A stretch of DNA of 42,321 bases from NCBI GenBank assembly GCA_016195325.1, contig JACPZX010000039.1:1-42321 (forward strand). Reading direction: 5' to 3'. How positions within the stretch are numbered: the stretch's first letter is position 1; every line of letters begins with the position of its first letter. Below are positions 7,810 through 16,307 of this stretch, piece by piece. The position numbers were made by a program, and so were the translations under genes. Under the pieces are notes generated by a model, which had not been told where the DNA came from, ran no database searches, and saw only the letters and a list, made by a program, of their open reading frames with translations. The stretch comes from Acidobacteriota bacterium (GTDB lineage Bacteria; Acidobacteriota; Polarisedimenticolia; JACPZX01).

Positions 7810-9150
7810 CTACCGGTGGGGAGCGCGCAGGAATGCCGCCAGGAGCTCCACCGACGCGGACCGTGCGTAGCCGGCGGGTCTCGTGAACATCACCATGATG
7901 ACAGCGAGGGCGCTGGTCGTCACCGCGGCGGCGACCAGGGTTCGCGCGAAGGACATGCGGCGCGGCAGCGCGGGCGCGAGACCCGCGGCGCGACGCCTCC
8001 GCGCGCTCCACGCCTCCTTGAGCATCCAGGCCGTGACGACGATGCCGTACGCGATCGACGCCGACATGTCGCCGAGGGTACCCCGGAGGGACGCACGCTG
8101 CGGCCGCCACACCAGCTCGCGAAAGACGTGCGCGAAGCCCATCAGGAGGAACGTCGCCTGCCCGCCGATCGCGATCGCGAGGAACGGCCTCGCCTTCAGG
8201 GACATCACGATCGGGTAGTAGGCCAGCGTCGTCAGGAACTCGCGGTAGTACGTGTTCCACCGCCTCCAGAACTCGAGGATGTTCTTCGCGAGGTACGGCC
8301 GGTCGCTCCCGGGGGCCAGGTCGAACCCCAGGACGCGCAGCATCCCGATCACGAGGTGCACGTTTCCCGTCACGTCGAGGAACAGCCGCAGGAGCACGAG
8401 ATGGCAGGCCGCGAGGGCCGTGACGGCATTGAGATCCCGGCGCGCCGCGTAGATGTCGGCCTCGTCGGGGAACCAGCCGTGCTCGACCGCGATGTTTCTC
8501 ACGAGCAGGTACGCGAAGCCGAGCGCGATCTGACGGGTCCCCTTCCTGATCAGCACGGGATCGAGCTCGAGCCGGAACCCCCGGCGGAGCGCCGTCCAGC
8601 CGATCGGGATCATCGAGAGAGCCGAAAGCGGCCCGACCGCGACGTAGAGCAGGCTCTCGAGAAAACCCATCCCTTCGAGCTGGCGGCTCTTGCGGGTGGA
8701 TTCGTACGCGATGAGGACGCCGCGCAGGACGAGCCCCGGGATGGCGTGGCTCAGAAGGACGATCTGGATGAGGTCGCCGGAATAGCCGAACGGCACGACG
8801 CACGCCGGGGCGGAGGCGACGGCGAGGATCGCCGGTAGCCGGAGCCAGTTCGACGCGCGCCACCTCACCACCGCCACGAAGAGAACCCAGATCGCGACGG
8901 CCCCCGCCGCGGTGAGGGCGCCGTGGAGCGCGACGATCTGCCCCAGCGTCATCGCGAGGAGGATTGCGAGCCGTCGCTCGGGGAAGGCCGTGGCGGCGCA
9001 CGCCCCCGCGAAGAAGAAGCCGAAGATGATGGCGAAGTCGGACCCCTCGACGCGGGAGAGCGCGAGCCACCCCAGGGTGTGGAGCGCCAGCCCGGCGGCG
9101 AGGACGGGCAGGAGCGCGACGAAGAGCAGCGTGAAGGCGCGGCGCTTCAT
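7810..9150 (-). CDS. MBOAT-family membrane O-acyltransferase
   Basis: Polytopic membrane protein of 446 aa with about ten hydrophobic segments. It carries the MBOAT signature EFWRRWNTYYREF at 293-305 and the family's near-invariant histidine at 341 (GFAHVFRELVW). MBOAT enzymes such as DltB, AlgI and PatA-like proteins move acyl groups across the membrane or onto exported polymers. Its ATG overlaps the stop of the acyl-carrier gene (ATGA), which argues for coupled synthesis and a shared substrate chain. The ligase follows 46 bases later. No DltD- or AlgJ/X-like SGNH partner is present in the window. Confidence 0.85.
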   Translation of the reverse strand: MKRRAFTLLFVALLPVLAAGLALHTLGWLALSRVEGSDFAIIFGFFFAGACAATAFPERRLAILLAMTLGQIVALHGALTAAGAVAIWVLFVAVVRWRASNWLRLPAILAVASAPACVVPFGYSGDLIQIVLLSHAIPGLVLRGVLIAYESTRKSRQLEGMGFLESLLYVAVGPLSALSMIPIGWTALRRGFRLELDPVLIRKGTRQIALGFAYLLVRNIAVEHGWFPDEADIYAARRDLNAVTALAACHLVLLRLFLDVTGNVHLVIGMLRVLGFDLAPGSDRPYLAKNILEFWRRWNTYYREFLTTLAYYPIVMSLKARPFLAIAIGGQATFLLMGFAHVFRELVWRPQRASLRGTLGDMSASIAYGIVVTAWMLKEAWSARRRRAAGLAPALPRRMSFARTLVAAAVTTSALAVIMVMFTRPAGYARSASVELLAAFLRAPHR

Positions 9151-9398
9151 CCCCTGCTCGTCTTCGCGGCGACGAAGCGGGAGATTGCCCCCAGCGTCCC
9201 GAAGTTGTCGGGGTCGATCTCGTGGCCGTCGATGGTGATGCCGTAGGCCGACTCGAGGCGGGCGGCCAGAGTGAGAAGCGCGATCGAGTCGAGGAGGCCG
9301 CCGAGAAGCGTCTCGTCGTCACGGACACCTGCCGGGGCGAGGCCGACGCTGTCGGCGACGTGGGCGCGGATCTCCTCGAACATCGGGGGCGAGGCCAT
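9147..9398 (-). CDS. acyl carrier protein
   Basis: An 83-aa acidic helical carrier. The phosphopantetheine attachment serine is Ser38 in GLLDSIALLTL, slightly different from the DSL of fatty-acid ACPs and closer to DltC or peptidyl-type carriers. Helix II (SIALLTLAARLESAYGI) and the downstream DPDNFGTLGAI segment fit the fold. It lies 15 bases after the DUF885 gene and overlaps the MBOAT start by four bases. It is most likely dedicated to the ligase and MBOAT next to it rather than to fatty-acid synthesis, since no fab genes are nearby. Confidence 0.9.
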   Translation of the reverse strand: MASPPMFEEIRAHVADSVGLAPAGVRDDETLLGGLLDSIALLTLAARLESAYGITIDGHEIDPDNFGTLGAISRFVAAKTSRG

Positions 9399-9413
9399 GT
9401 CAGCGGGGCGGTC

Positions 9414-11447
9414 TCAAGTTCCGGATCTCGCCCACTCGAGAATCGACTGGCGCGCGAACGCGAGGGGGATCGCTCCGGCGCCGAGCACCTTCTCGTGGAA
9501 CGCCCGGAGGTTCCACCTGTCCCCCTGGATGCGGCGGACCTCCTCGCGCAGGTCGACGATCTCCTGCTTCCCGATACGGTAGGTGATCGCCTGCGTGGGC
9601 CACTTCGAGTAGCGGAACATCGCGCGCGTCGCCGTCTCGCAGGAAGCCCGGCTCTCCGGATCGCCCTTCCCGCACGCCCCCGCGAAGAAGTCGACGTTCG
9701 TCGTGTAGTAGTCGACCGCCTCGTCGAAGGTCATGCGCCCGGTGTGGATGCCGATGTCCACCCGCACGCGCGCGTCGCGCAGGAGCAGACCCTGGAGCTG
9801 GTAAATCCGCTCCTCCGGCGAGTAGACGCCCTCGGGTGCTCCCTCCTGCGGCTCCGCCATCAGCGCCTCGCCGTACAGCGCCCACCCTTCGGTCCGCATG
9901 CTGTCGAACCACATCGACGAGGAGTCCTCGACGGCCCCCGGCGTGAGCCAGCGGACGTTGCCGATGGCGCCCATCCTCGTGCGGAGGAACTGCGCGTCCC
10001 AGTCGTGGCCGGGGAACCCCTCGTGCGCGCACAGATCGGCGAGAGACGACCTGTTGTTCTCCCGGAGGTGCGCGGCGTCGTTGCCGGTGGGCGACACGTA
10101 GAATCTGCCGACGCCGCTCTTCTTGAACGGGGGGGCCGGGTAGTACGCCGCGCCGTCGATCGTCGCGAGCAGCACCTCGGGGGTCTCGAAGACGTCGAGC
10201 TTGTAGTCGGCCGGGATGTCGAAGAGCCTGTGCTTGCGCCCGTACTCCACGAGATCGAACGACTTCGCCCGGTACCACGCGATCATCTCGGCGTCGTCCT
10301 TCGGCGCGTCGTCGCCGAGCTTCGACATCACCGCGCGCGTCGACGCGGCGTCCGAGGCGGCGTCCCCCCACGTGAGGGGCCACCCCTTCGCCGTCGCCAC
10401 GCTCTTCGCCACGGCGATGAGCTCGTCGCGCGTCGCCCGCACGCGCCCGTCCGCCTCGTCGTAGAGCGCGGCGATCGGCTTCGCGACGCGCAGGTTGTCC
10501 TTCACCGCGCGCGCGTAAGCCGCCTCGCCGAAGGCGAAGTGATCCTTCCGGAACTCGGGCTTGAGGAGATCGTGCGTGCGGAAGACCCCCGTCCCCGGGA
10601 TCTCGGCCGCACCGCCGAGCGCCTTCGCCCCTTCCTTCGTATAGTAGATGTCGAGGAGGAATCGCCGGAACTCGCGGTAGCCTTCCGCGGCGGCGAGCCC
10701 AGCCTTCCGGAGCGACGGGAGCATCGACGCCGCGAAAGCCTGCCCCCTGGTCCGCTGGCCGAACAGATCGGCGAGCGTCTTCTCGAAGTAGGCGGCGTTG
10801 GCCTCCGCCCCCGCCACGCCGTCCTTCTCGATCATCCGCCAGTCGGGGACATTCCCCGCCGCGACGCCGGCCTTCAGGTTGGCGCGGGCTGTCGCGAGGT
10901 AGTCGGGAATCCGCTGCACGCGGCGCACGACGCGCTCCCACTCGTCGCGCGTGCCGTAGGCCCCGTCCCCTGCGGGGGTCATCCCCTGGAGCTGCCAGTC
11001 CACGCCGCGGAAGGGCTCGACCATGTACGTGTCGATGCAGCGGAGCTGGTGGCGCCGCTCCTGCGACAGCGCGTGCATGAAGCGGATCTGGGACTCCATC
11101 ACGGCCGCGTCGATCGCCTCGTCGGGGGTCAGCGAGCCGCGGGCGAGCTGGGAGAGCGCCCCGTCGATCTGGGTGTACACCGCGTCCTCGTCGCGCAGCC
11201 CCACGGTCGAGAAGTCGCGGAGGCTCGCGCCGAGCTCGGCGAGGTCGGCGCGGTAGGCGTCGCCGCCGATGTACGTGGCGGTGACGGGATTCCGCTTCAG
11301 GAACTCGATGAAGTAGCGCTCCTCGAGGGCGCGGAACGGCGACGCGGCCGCTGCCTTCGGCTCGGCTGCCATGGTCACCTCCGTCTGCGCCAGAGGCGCC
11401 AGCACGAACAGGATCACGAGAACGCGCGCGCGCGACGACGTCATCAT
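9414..11447 (-). CDS. DUF885 family exported peptidase-like protein
   Basis: A 677-aa protein with a signal peptide (hydrophobic core ARVLVILFVLAPLAQ, ending near the AAA-rich stretch at about 28-35). The DUF885 hallmark HEGFPGH lies at 475-481, where the HExxx/H arrangement is taken as a zinc-binding peptidase site, and the typical FIEFLKRNPVTATYIGGD opening follows the signal. The family is annotated as metallo-peptidase/carboxypeptidase-like with few characterised members. Two ATGs in tandem (11447, 11444) follow a GGGGGGA stretch. A good promoter lies at 11481-11509, and the gene is followed after 15 bases by the acyl-carrier/MBOAT/ligase set, so they may share a transcript. Confidence 0.9.
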   Translation of the reverse strand: MMTSSRARVLVILFVLAPLAQTEVTMAAEPKAAAASPFRALEERYFIEFLKRNPVTATYIGGDAYRADLAELGASLRDFSTVGLRDEDAVYTQIDGALSQLARGSLTPDEAIDAAVMESQIRFMHALSQERRHQLRCIDTYMVEPFRGVDWQLQGMTPAGDGAYGTRDEWERVVRRVQRIPDYLATARANLKAGVAAGNVPDWRMIEKDGVAGAEANAAYFEKTLADLFGQRTRGQAFAASMLPSLRKAGLAAAEGYREFRRFLLDIYYTKEGAKALGGAAEIPGTGVFRTHDLLKPEFRKDHFAFGEAAYARAVKDNLRVAKPIAALYDEADGRVRATRDELIAVAKSVATAKGWPLTWGDAASDAASTRAVMSKLGDDAPKDDAEMIAWYRAKSFDLVEYGRKHRLFDIPADYKLDVFETPEVLLATIDGAAYYPAPPFKKSGVGRFYVSPTGNDAAHLRENNRSSLADLCAHEGFPGHDWDAQFLRTRMGAIGNVRWLTPGAVEDSSSMWFDSMRTEGWALYGEALMAEPQEGAPEGVYSPEERIYQLQGLLLRDARVRVDIGIHTGRMTFDEAVDYYTTNVDFFAGACGKGDPESRASCETATRAMFRYSKWPTQAITYRIGKQEIVDLREEVRRIQGDRWNLRAFHEKVLGAGAIPLAFARQSILEWARSGT

Positions 11448-11480
11448 GAGAATCCCCCCGGCGATGTGCAGGAAGAGTTC

Positions 11481-11509
11481 ACTCTACCGGCGCCCGCCTC
11501 CGCATTCAA
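11481..11509 (-). promoter_or_regulatory. sigma70-like promoter for the DUF885-ACP-MBOAT-ligase unit
   Basis: Minus strand TTGAAT (11509-11504), a 17-base spacer and TAGAGT (11486-11481). The predicted start is near 11474, about 27 bases before the ATG. Its -10 hexamer is the same as that at 1411-1416. Confidence 0.55.
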
Positions 11510-11547
11510 GCGAGTGACGGGACGAGAGGCTGGACTTCGATCGTGAG

Positions 11548-11796
11548 GCGGAGGCGACGGCCCGATCTGCTGGTCGGGGACGGCTGCGCTCAGGCTCCGC
11601 CTGTGCTCGCCTCCCCTCGGCGGCACATTGCGCCGCCTCATCTCGCAGACTGGCGCTCGCCGGCTCGCGCCGCTCGTGGTTCGCTCGCCACCCGCTCGCG
11701 GCAAGGCGTTGATTGATATCAGGTGTCGCCGAACGCTCGCGGGTACCCGGTTCGCTCACAGGGCCCCCGCCCAGCAGATCGGGCCATCGCCTCCGC
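11548..11796. repeat. 32-bp imperfect inverted repeat flanking about 185 bp
   Basis: Left arm 11548-11579 and right arm 11765-11796 are reverse complements with two mismatches (core GGCCCGATCTGCTGG on one side, its complement on the other). The interior has a further 6-bp hairpin and no credible gene. The arms are too long and too distant for a terminator. A MITE-like or other dispersed non-coding element is the most natural reading, but I saw no second copy in the window and no clear target-site duplication. Confidence 0.6.
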
Positions 11797-11818
11797 GTCC
11801 AGTTCGCTTTGCCGCGGG

Positions 11819-12445
11819 TCAGGTGGTCGGAACGCGGCGTTCGCGGAGGTAGGCGATGAGGCCGGGGAGGAGGGAGAGGGCGATGACGACGGCGACCACG
11901 ATGTGGATGTGGCGATCGATGTTCGGGACGGCGCGCGCGAGGAGATAGCCGGTCATCGTCATGCTCACGACCCAGAGGATGGCGCCGACGACGTTGAAGG
12001 TGGCGAAGCGTCGGTAGGTCATGCCGCCGACCCCCGCGACGACCGGCGCGAAGGTGCGGACGATGGGCATGAAGCGCGCGATGATGATCGTCTTGCCGCC
12101 GTGCTTCTCGTAGAAAGCGCGCGTCCTCACCAGGTGCTCGCGGCGGAAGAAGAACGACTCCTTCCGGTTGTACAGCGCCTGGCCGGATCGCCATCCGATC
12201 GCGTAGCCGACGGCGTCGCCGACGATCGCCGCGACGCAGAGCGAGAGGACGAGGAGCGTGATGTCGAGCTCACCCGTCGCGGCGAAGAGCCCCGCGGTCA
12301 CGAGGAGCGAATCACCCGGGAGGAAGAAGCCCACGAGGAGCCCCGTCTCCGCGAAGACGATCCCGAATAGGCCGACATACCCGCCCCAGCGGATGAGCTC
12401 GGGGACGTTGTAGACCGTCGCGAAGATCTGCTGAATCCACTCCAA
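11819..12445 (-). CDS. DedA-family membrane protein
   Basis: A 208-aa inner-membrane protein of the DedA/SNARE-associated (VTT) superfamily. Several members act as undecaprenyl-phosphate or phospholipid flippases and affect envelope homeostasis. Typical motifs are present: FAETGLLVGFFLPGDSLL in the first half (about 30-47), the IVGDAVGYAIGWRSG re-entrant region, and ARFMPIVRTFAPVVAGVGGM in the second half with its conserved Arg residues. The start is TTG at 12445 with AGGGG about seven bases upstream; no ATG lies near. It is followed by the repeat-bearing intergenic region and has no obvious operon partner; the cytochrome gene ends 115 bases upstream. Confidence 0.92.
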   Translation of the reverse strand: MEWIQQIFATVYNVPELIRWGGYVGLFGIVFAETGLLVGFFLPGDSLLVTAGLFAATGELDITLLVLSLCVAAIVGDAVGYAIGWRSGQALYNRKESFFFRREHLVRTRAFYEKHGGKTIIIARFMPIVRTFAPVVAGVGGMTYRRFATFNVVGAILWVVSMTMTGYLLARAVPNIDRHIHIVVAVVIALSLLPGLIAYLRERRVPTT

Positions 12446-12478
12446 TCGGAACCCCTACCTTATTAATACGCCACGGGG

Positions 12479-12495
12479 CCGGCCGCCCCGGCCGG
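12479..12495. other. GC hairpin between cytochrome and DedA genes
   Basis: CCGGCC at 12479-12484 pairs with GGCCGG at 12490-12495 around a five-base loop, downstream of the cytochrome gene stop. There is no T-run directly after it on the minus strand (a TATTAAT follows about 13 bases on), so terminator activity is uncertain. The 115-base gap holds nothing else I can support. Confidence 0.3.
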
Positions 12496-12560
12496 GACGA
12501 AGGTCACCGAAGCGGGAGATTGTACGTGCGGGCACGAGGGGGCGCCACCCGGGGCGCGAT

Positions 12561-13883
12561 CTACAACGTGCGGAGAAACGCGACGAGGGCCTTTCGATCG
12601 TCCACCGAGAGGGCGAGCCCGAACTCGTGCCCCGGGACTCCGGCCCCCTTCTTCCGCCGAGCGGCGGGGATGCCGGGAGCCTGGTAGTCGGGGCGGAGCC
12701 GTGCGGGATCGAAGAGCTGCTCGAGCGACGTGAGGGAGCCGTCGTGGAGGAGGAGCTTCAGGAGATCGACGCGCAGGAGGCTCGGGACCTTGTACCCCTT
12801 CGGAAAACCGTTCCGGATGCGATCGGGATCGGTGCGGATCGCCTCCCAGTCGATCAGCCGACCGTCGGAGTAAGCCGGGCCTGCGTGGCAGCGATCGCAG
12901 CCGGACTTCCGGAAGACCCCCTCCCCTCGCGATTCCAGCTCCCCCCGGACCCTCGGGTTGGGGGGCGCCTTGAGCGAGAGGAGGTACGCCATGAGCGCCT
13001 CCATGATCTCCGAGTCGACCGCGTAGTCGCCGTTCAGGTTCCGGTAGCACTGGAGCCAGAGCCCCGACGTGTCGGCGTTCGACCTCAGCCCTCGCTCGTA
13101 GGCGTGCAGCGCGAAGAGGTGCGGCACCTTCACCGGAGCCCAGAACGAGTCCATCGAGGGATCGGTGCGCCCCGGCCCCTGGAGCCTCAGCACGTCGAGC
13201 CCCGCGTCCCCGAGGAAGATGAGATCGCCGTCCTTCACCTTCTGGCGGAGCGCGTCGTAGTACATCCCGATGTCGAAGTCGTGGTTCGGGAGGCCGTCGA
13301 CGAGATCCCCCTTCTCGTCCTCCGAGGCGTGGCACAGGACGCACGCGTGGCCGTACGAAAGGTGATCCGTCTCGTCGCGCACGCCCACGAGGCCGACGAA
13401 GCGCCCCTCGCGATCGCGCTTCACCCCGAACCGCCGCGAGTACTCCGCCGGGTCGGTGACGCCGGTCGCGTAATCGATCGCGCGGCGGAAATCCCAGAAG
13501 CGGTTCGTGCCGAAATGGTACGTGTGGAAGACCTCGCGCCCGGCCGCGACGAGCGCCGGCGACGTCCGATAGGTGAAGCGCCCGACGACGACGTTCGTCG
13601 ACGGCTGTGCGAGCGCCTTCCGCGCGAGATCGAGGTGGTAGCCGTCGCGGACGATGGTCACCGTCCCGTCGAAGTAGCGCGGCTCCCATCCCGCGCGCTT
13701 GAGCGCTTCGACGAGATCCCCCGACCACCAGGTGTGATCGTCCCCCGGGAGGCGATCGCTCGGCGCGAGCGGAGGGGCGCCCCCCTCGGCGCGGGCCGTG
13801 GCGACGGGCGCCAGGACGAGCGACGCGACGAGGGCGAGCGCCCCGACGAGCGCGGCTTCAGATAGAGAGGAGGAACGCGACAA
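12561..13883 (-). CDS. di-haem c-type cytochrome (copy 2 of a tandem pair)
   Basis: Exported protein of 440 aa with a signal peptide (LVGALALVASLVLAPVATARA). Two haem c-binding sites are seen: CVLCH at 181-185 and CDRCH at 329-333. The second half resembles the MauG/cytochrome c peroxidase superfamily, including EALMAYLLSLKAPPNPR about 20 residues before the second haem and LLLHDGSLTSLEQLFDP near the end. Absence of other partner genes leaves the substrate open; peroxidase or oxygenase activity is inference. It is a paralogue of the preceding gene, sharing order and spacing of these motifs, and its ATG lies 26 bases inside that gene, indicating a coupled pair. Confidence 0.85.
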   Translation of the reverse strand: MSRSSSLSEAALVGALALVASLVLAPVATARAEGGAPPLAPSDRLPGDDHTWWSGDLVEALKRAGWEPRYFDGTVTIVRDGYHLDLARKALAQPSTNVVVGRFTYRTSPALVAAGREVFHTYHFGTNRFWDFRRAIDYATGVTDPAEYSRRFGVKRDREGRFVGLVGVRDETDHLSYGHACVLCHASEDEKGDLVDGLPNHDFDIGMYYDALRQKVKDGDLIFLGDAGLDVLRLQGPGRTDPSMDSFWAPVKVPHLFALHAYERGLRSNADTSGLWLQCYRNLNGDYAVDSEIMEALMAYLLSLKAPPNPRVRGELESRGEGVFRKSGCDRCHAGPAYSDGRLIDWEAIRTDPDRIRNGFPKGYKVPSLLRVDLLKLLLHDGSLTSLEQLFDPARLRPDYQAPGIPAARRKKGAGVPGHEFGLALSVDDRKALVAFLRTL

Positions 13884-15159
13884 GATCCTTCTTCTCCTCT
13901 TCCGTCAGGTCGATGCCGTACGCGTGCCCCTTCGCCTTCGAGAGGCGCGACCGCGCGAAAAGATCGCCGAGCGACGCGACGGTTCCGTCGTGAAGGTAGA
14001 GCCGCTGCAGGTCGAGCCGCCGCAGCGTCGGCACCCGGTACGCCTTCGGAAACTCCTGCTTCACGCGCGCCGGATCGGTCCCGATGACGTCGATGGCGAC
14101 GATCTCGCCGTTGGTGTAGTACGGGCCGGAGTGGCACGACGCGCACTCGGCCTTCCTGAAGGCTTCCTCGCCGCGCGTCTCCGCCGCCCCCTTCGGCCGC
14201 GGGTTCGGCGGCGGCTCGAGCGTCAGCAGGTACGCGATCAGCGCCTCCATGTACTCCGATGCGGGGTGAACGCCTCCGTTGTGGCGCGCGAGGGCGAACC
14301 AGAAGTTCGCGCCGGTCCCGTTCGCGTACAGGCCGCTCCGGATCGCCTTGAGCCCCCAGAGGGGGGGGATCTTCACCGGGTTCTCGACGCGGTCTGCGTT
14401 CCGGTCCATCCGCCCGGGACCCTGGGTCATGAGATGCTCGACGGGGACGTCGCGATCGACGTACCCGGCGGTCACGAACGCGGGGTGGGGGATGTGCTCG
14501 ACGAGCCCCCGGTGCCGGAAGCGGCCGTTGTCGTACGCGTGGTTCGGCGCGCCGGCGACGACGGCGCCGTCGGGGCCGATCGCGGCGTGGCACAGCGCGC
14601 ACGACCAGCCGTAGTCGACGCGGCCGTCGGGGCTCGGCATGCCGACCAGGCCTATCAGGTGCCCCTGCGGCTCGATCAGGACACCGAACTTCGAGCGGAG
14701 GTCCTCGGCCGTCGTCGCGCCGGCGGCGTAGAACATGTAACGCTCGCTCGCGCGCCAGTTGTCGGCGGTGCCGAAGTCGTAGAGGTAGAAGAGCCGGCGT
14801 CCCTCCTCGGCGCGCTTCGGCGAAACCTTGTACGAGTACATCCCGACCTCGAGCGTGGTCGCGGGCTCGGCGGCCATCGCGCGGAGGCGGCGGTCCTCCT
14901 CGACGGGGTCGAAGACGGTGACGCGGCCCGGGAAATACGGCGGCACCCAGTTCTTCGAGTCGAGATCGCGGACGAGCGCGCCGAAGGACTTCCCCGCCGC
15001 GCGCGGATCCACGGCCGGCTCGGAGCTCTCCTGGGCGCTGGGCATGGTGACCGAGACGAGCAGTACACCGGTGACGACGAACGCGGCGAGGCGCGAGAAG
15101 CGGTCGGATCGGACGCGGAGTTCGCGAGCGAGAGTCAAGGTTCCCCCCTGACCGGGCAT
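13858..15159 (-). CDS. di-haem c-type cytochrome (copy 1 of a tandem pair)
   Basis: Exported protein of 433 aa. Signal/anchor segment at about residues 23-42 (FSRLAAFVVTGVLLVSVTMP). Haem c sites are CALCH at 187-191 and CASCH at 339-343, with EALIAYLLTLEPPPNPR and LYLHDGTVASLGDLF aligning to the paralogue downstream. Both copies also share a Tyr/Trp-rich N-terminal domain (GRVTV or GTVTI after an aromatic pair; TYR/SYK-x-SP), which is not part of the standard peroxidase fold. It sits 20 bases after the exported protein gene at 15180 and opens the pair. Gene duplication followed by divergence is the simplest explanation. Confidence 0.85.
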   Translation of the reverse strand: MPGQGGTLTLARELRVRSDRFSRLAAFVVTGVLLVSVTMPSAQESSEPAVDPRAAGKSFGALVRDLDSKNWVPPYFPGRVTVFDPVEEDRRLRAMAAEPATTLEVGMYSYKVSPKRAEEGRRLFYLYDFGTADNWRASERYMFYAAGATTAEDLRSKFGVLIEPQGHLIGLVGMPSPDGRVDYGWSCALCHAAIGPDGAVVAGAPNHAYDNGRFRHRGLVEHIPHPAFVTAGYVDRDVPVEHLMTQGPGRMDRNADRVENPVKIPPLWGLKAIRSGLYANGTGANFWFALARHNGGVHPASEYMEALIAYLLTLEPPPNPRPKGAAETRGEEAFRKAECASCHSGPYYTNGEIVAIDVIGTDPARVKQEFPKAYRVPTLRRLDLQRLYLHDGTVASLGDLFARSRLSKAKGHAYGIDLTEEEKKDLVAFLLSI

Positions 15160-15179
15160 TCTAGGGGGCGCGCCGGGTC

Positions 15180-16307
15180 TCAGTCGAGGCCGAGATCCGT
15201 CAGGAGATGGTCGTAGCAGTCGGACTTGAGAAGCGTCGTCGTGTCGTCATCCTTCCTGAGTTGCTTCAGCTTCGCGCGACGATGCTCCTGGTCCATCGGC
15301 GAGAGGAGCTCGCGCGCACTGGAGCAAGCGGCCTCCGGGTTTCCTGCCAGCGAATGAGCGCACACGAGGTTGTAGAGTGCTTCGTCGAGCAGATTCTGAC
15401 GGGGCGTTGCGTCCGAATCCCCGTCGGTTCCGGAATCAGAGCGGATGGCGGAGATCGCGCGCTCGAGATGTGGAATGGCCTCGATTCCTTTGTGCTCCTC
15501 CAGCCACGTGATCGCGATCCCGGCCTCGATGTCGTAGAGTTCGAGAGGAGGGATCGAGGCGCTGCCCAGACGGAGCGCGGCCTCGTAGAATCTTCGCGCG
15601 TCCCCGGGCCTGGATGGCTTCGCTCCGTGCAGCCGGATGCCTCCCAGGAGCTCGTGGGATTTCCAACCGACCGGGTCCGGGCCGCCCCCGAGGGCAAGGG
15701 CGACGGTCTCAAGCGTTGCGCCGGTGTCGGGACCGATCTTCACGGAGGCGACGATCGGGAGCGCCTCGGCGGTGAACGTCCCCGAGTCACACCCGAGTGA
15801 CGAGATGTGCACTTCGAAGCACAGATTGTCCCGGGTCCAGTAGCCATAGAGTTGATTCATCGTCAGGCGGGACTCACCGGGGGCCACCTGCTGATCGAAT
15901 CGCGAGTAGGTCAGCGGCCCGGAAGGTGCGTCAATCAGCGTCACGTCCTTGCGCGCTCGGAGCTTCTCCGGATTCCCGGCGTAGCCTCGGCGGCACTCCT
16001 CGGGGGTCACGCCGTCCTTGTCGTTCTCGACGAACATCGAGAGGTTCAACGCGCAGGTTCGCTGGCTCTGCGCGGCAAGGACGTAGTTCGGCCGCCCCTG
16101 CATCGGATTCTCCTTCCAGAGCGTGAACTTCGGAATCGTCAACTCGACACCCCAGGTGGGCTGCCGGATGACGTCACCCTCTCTCTGCACGATGGGCACG
16201 TAGCGCGCGTGCTCCGGTGACGGCGTGGCCGCCGACGCGTGAGTCGAAACCAAAAAGACAAGCGCCGCGGTAAGGACTTCGATTAATACGGACGCCTGGC
16301 GCCTCAC
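15180..16307 (-). CDS. exported protein with C-terminal TPR-like helices
   Basis: A 375-aa protein. I place the start at GTG 16307: it overlaps the kinase stop as GTGA and gives a clean signal peptide (MRRQ, then a hydrophobic core to about residue 27). A longer GTG start at 16334 would overlap the kinase by 31 bases. The mature N-terminal half (about 35-205) is beta-rich with several cysteines (TCALNL, TPEECRR, NLCFEV, LGCDSG) and may be disulphide-bonded. The C-terminal part (about 225-375) is helical and reads like degenerate TPRs (ARRFYEAAL, AIPHLERAI, ALYNLVCAHSLAG). No family recognised. Its coupling to the kinase suggests a role in the same signalling unit. Codon use is a little less GC-biased than its neighbours. 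Confidence 0.75.
   Translation of the reverse strand: MRRQASVLIEVLTAALVFLVSTHASAATPSPEHARYVPIVQREGDVIRQPTWGVELTIPKFTLWKENPMQGRPNYVLAAQSQRTCALNLSMFVENDKDGVTPEECRRGYAGNPEKLRARKDVTLIDAPSGPLTYSRFDQQVAPGESRLTMNQLYGYWTRDNLCFEVHISSLGCDSGTFTAEALPIVASVKIGPDTGATLETVALALGGGPDPVGWKSHELLGGIRLHGAKPSRPGDARRFYEAALRLGSASIPPLELYDIEAGIAITWLEEHKGIEAIPHLERAISAIRSDSGTDGDSDATPRQNLLDEALYNLVCAHSLAGNPEAACSSARELLSPMDQEHRRAKLKQLRKDDDTTTLLKSDCYDHLLTDLGLD

Larger units (their letters stand above)
11448..11818. other. 371-base intergenic region
   Basis: The only gene-free stretch over 300 bases. It holds the promoter at 11481-11509, the inverted repeat at 11548-11796, and within that a GGCGGC/GCCGCC hairpin at 11619-11637. 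Both strands have open frames here, but their residue content is Arg/Pro/Ala/Ser-rich and patternless, so I call none. Base use also differs from the flanking genes (a small AT-rich patch TTGATTGATATCA near 11709). Confidence 0.6.

Noticed and set aside
6300-9398. True D-alanyl-teichoic-acid (dlt) operon
   Set aside because: No DltD, gene order differs, and the host appears Gram-negative; only the general logic is shared.
9222-11546. 774-residue plus-strand open frame
   Set aside because: Antisense to the DUF885 gene, which carries HEGFPGH and a signal peptide on the other strand; no recognisable content.
11484-12194. 236-residue minus-strand open frame across the intergenic region
   Set aside because: Covers the DedA gene in another frame, the inverted repeat and the DUF885 promoter; residue content is random-like.
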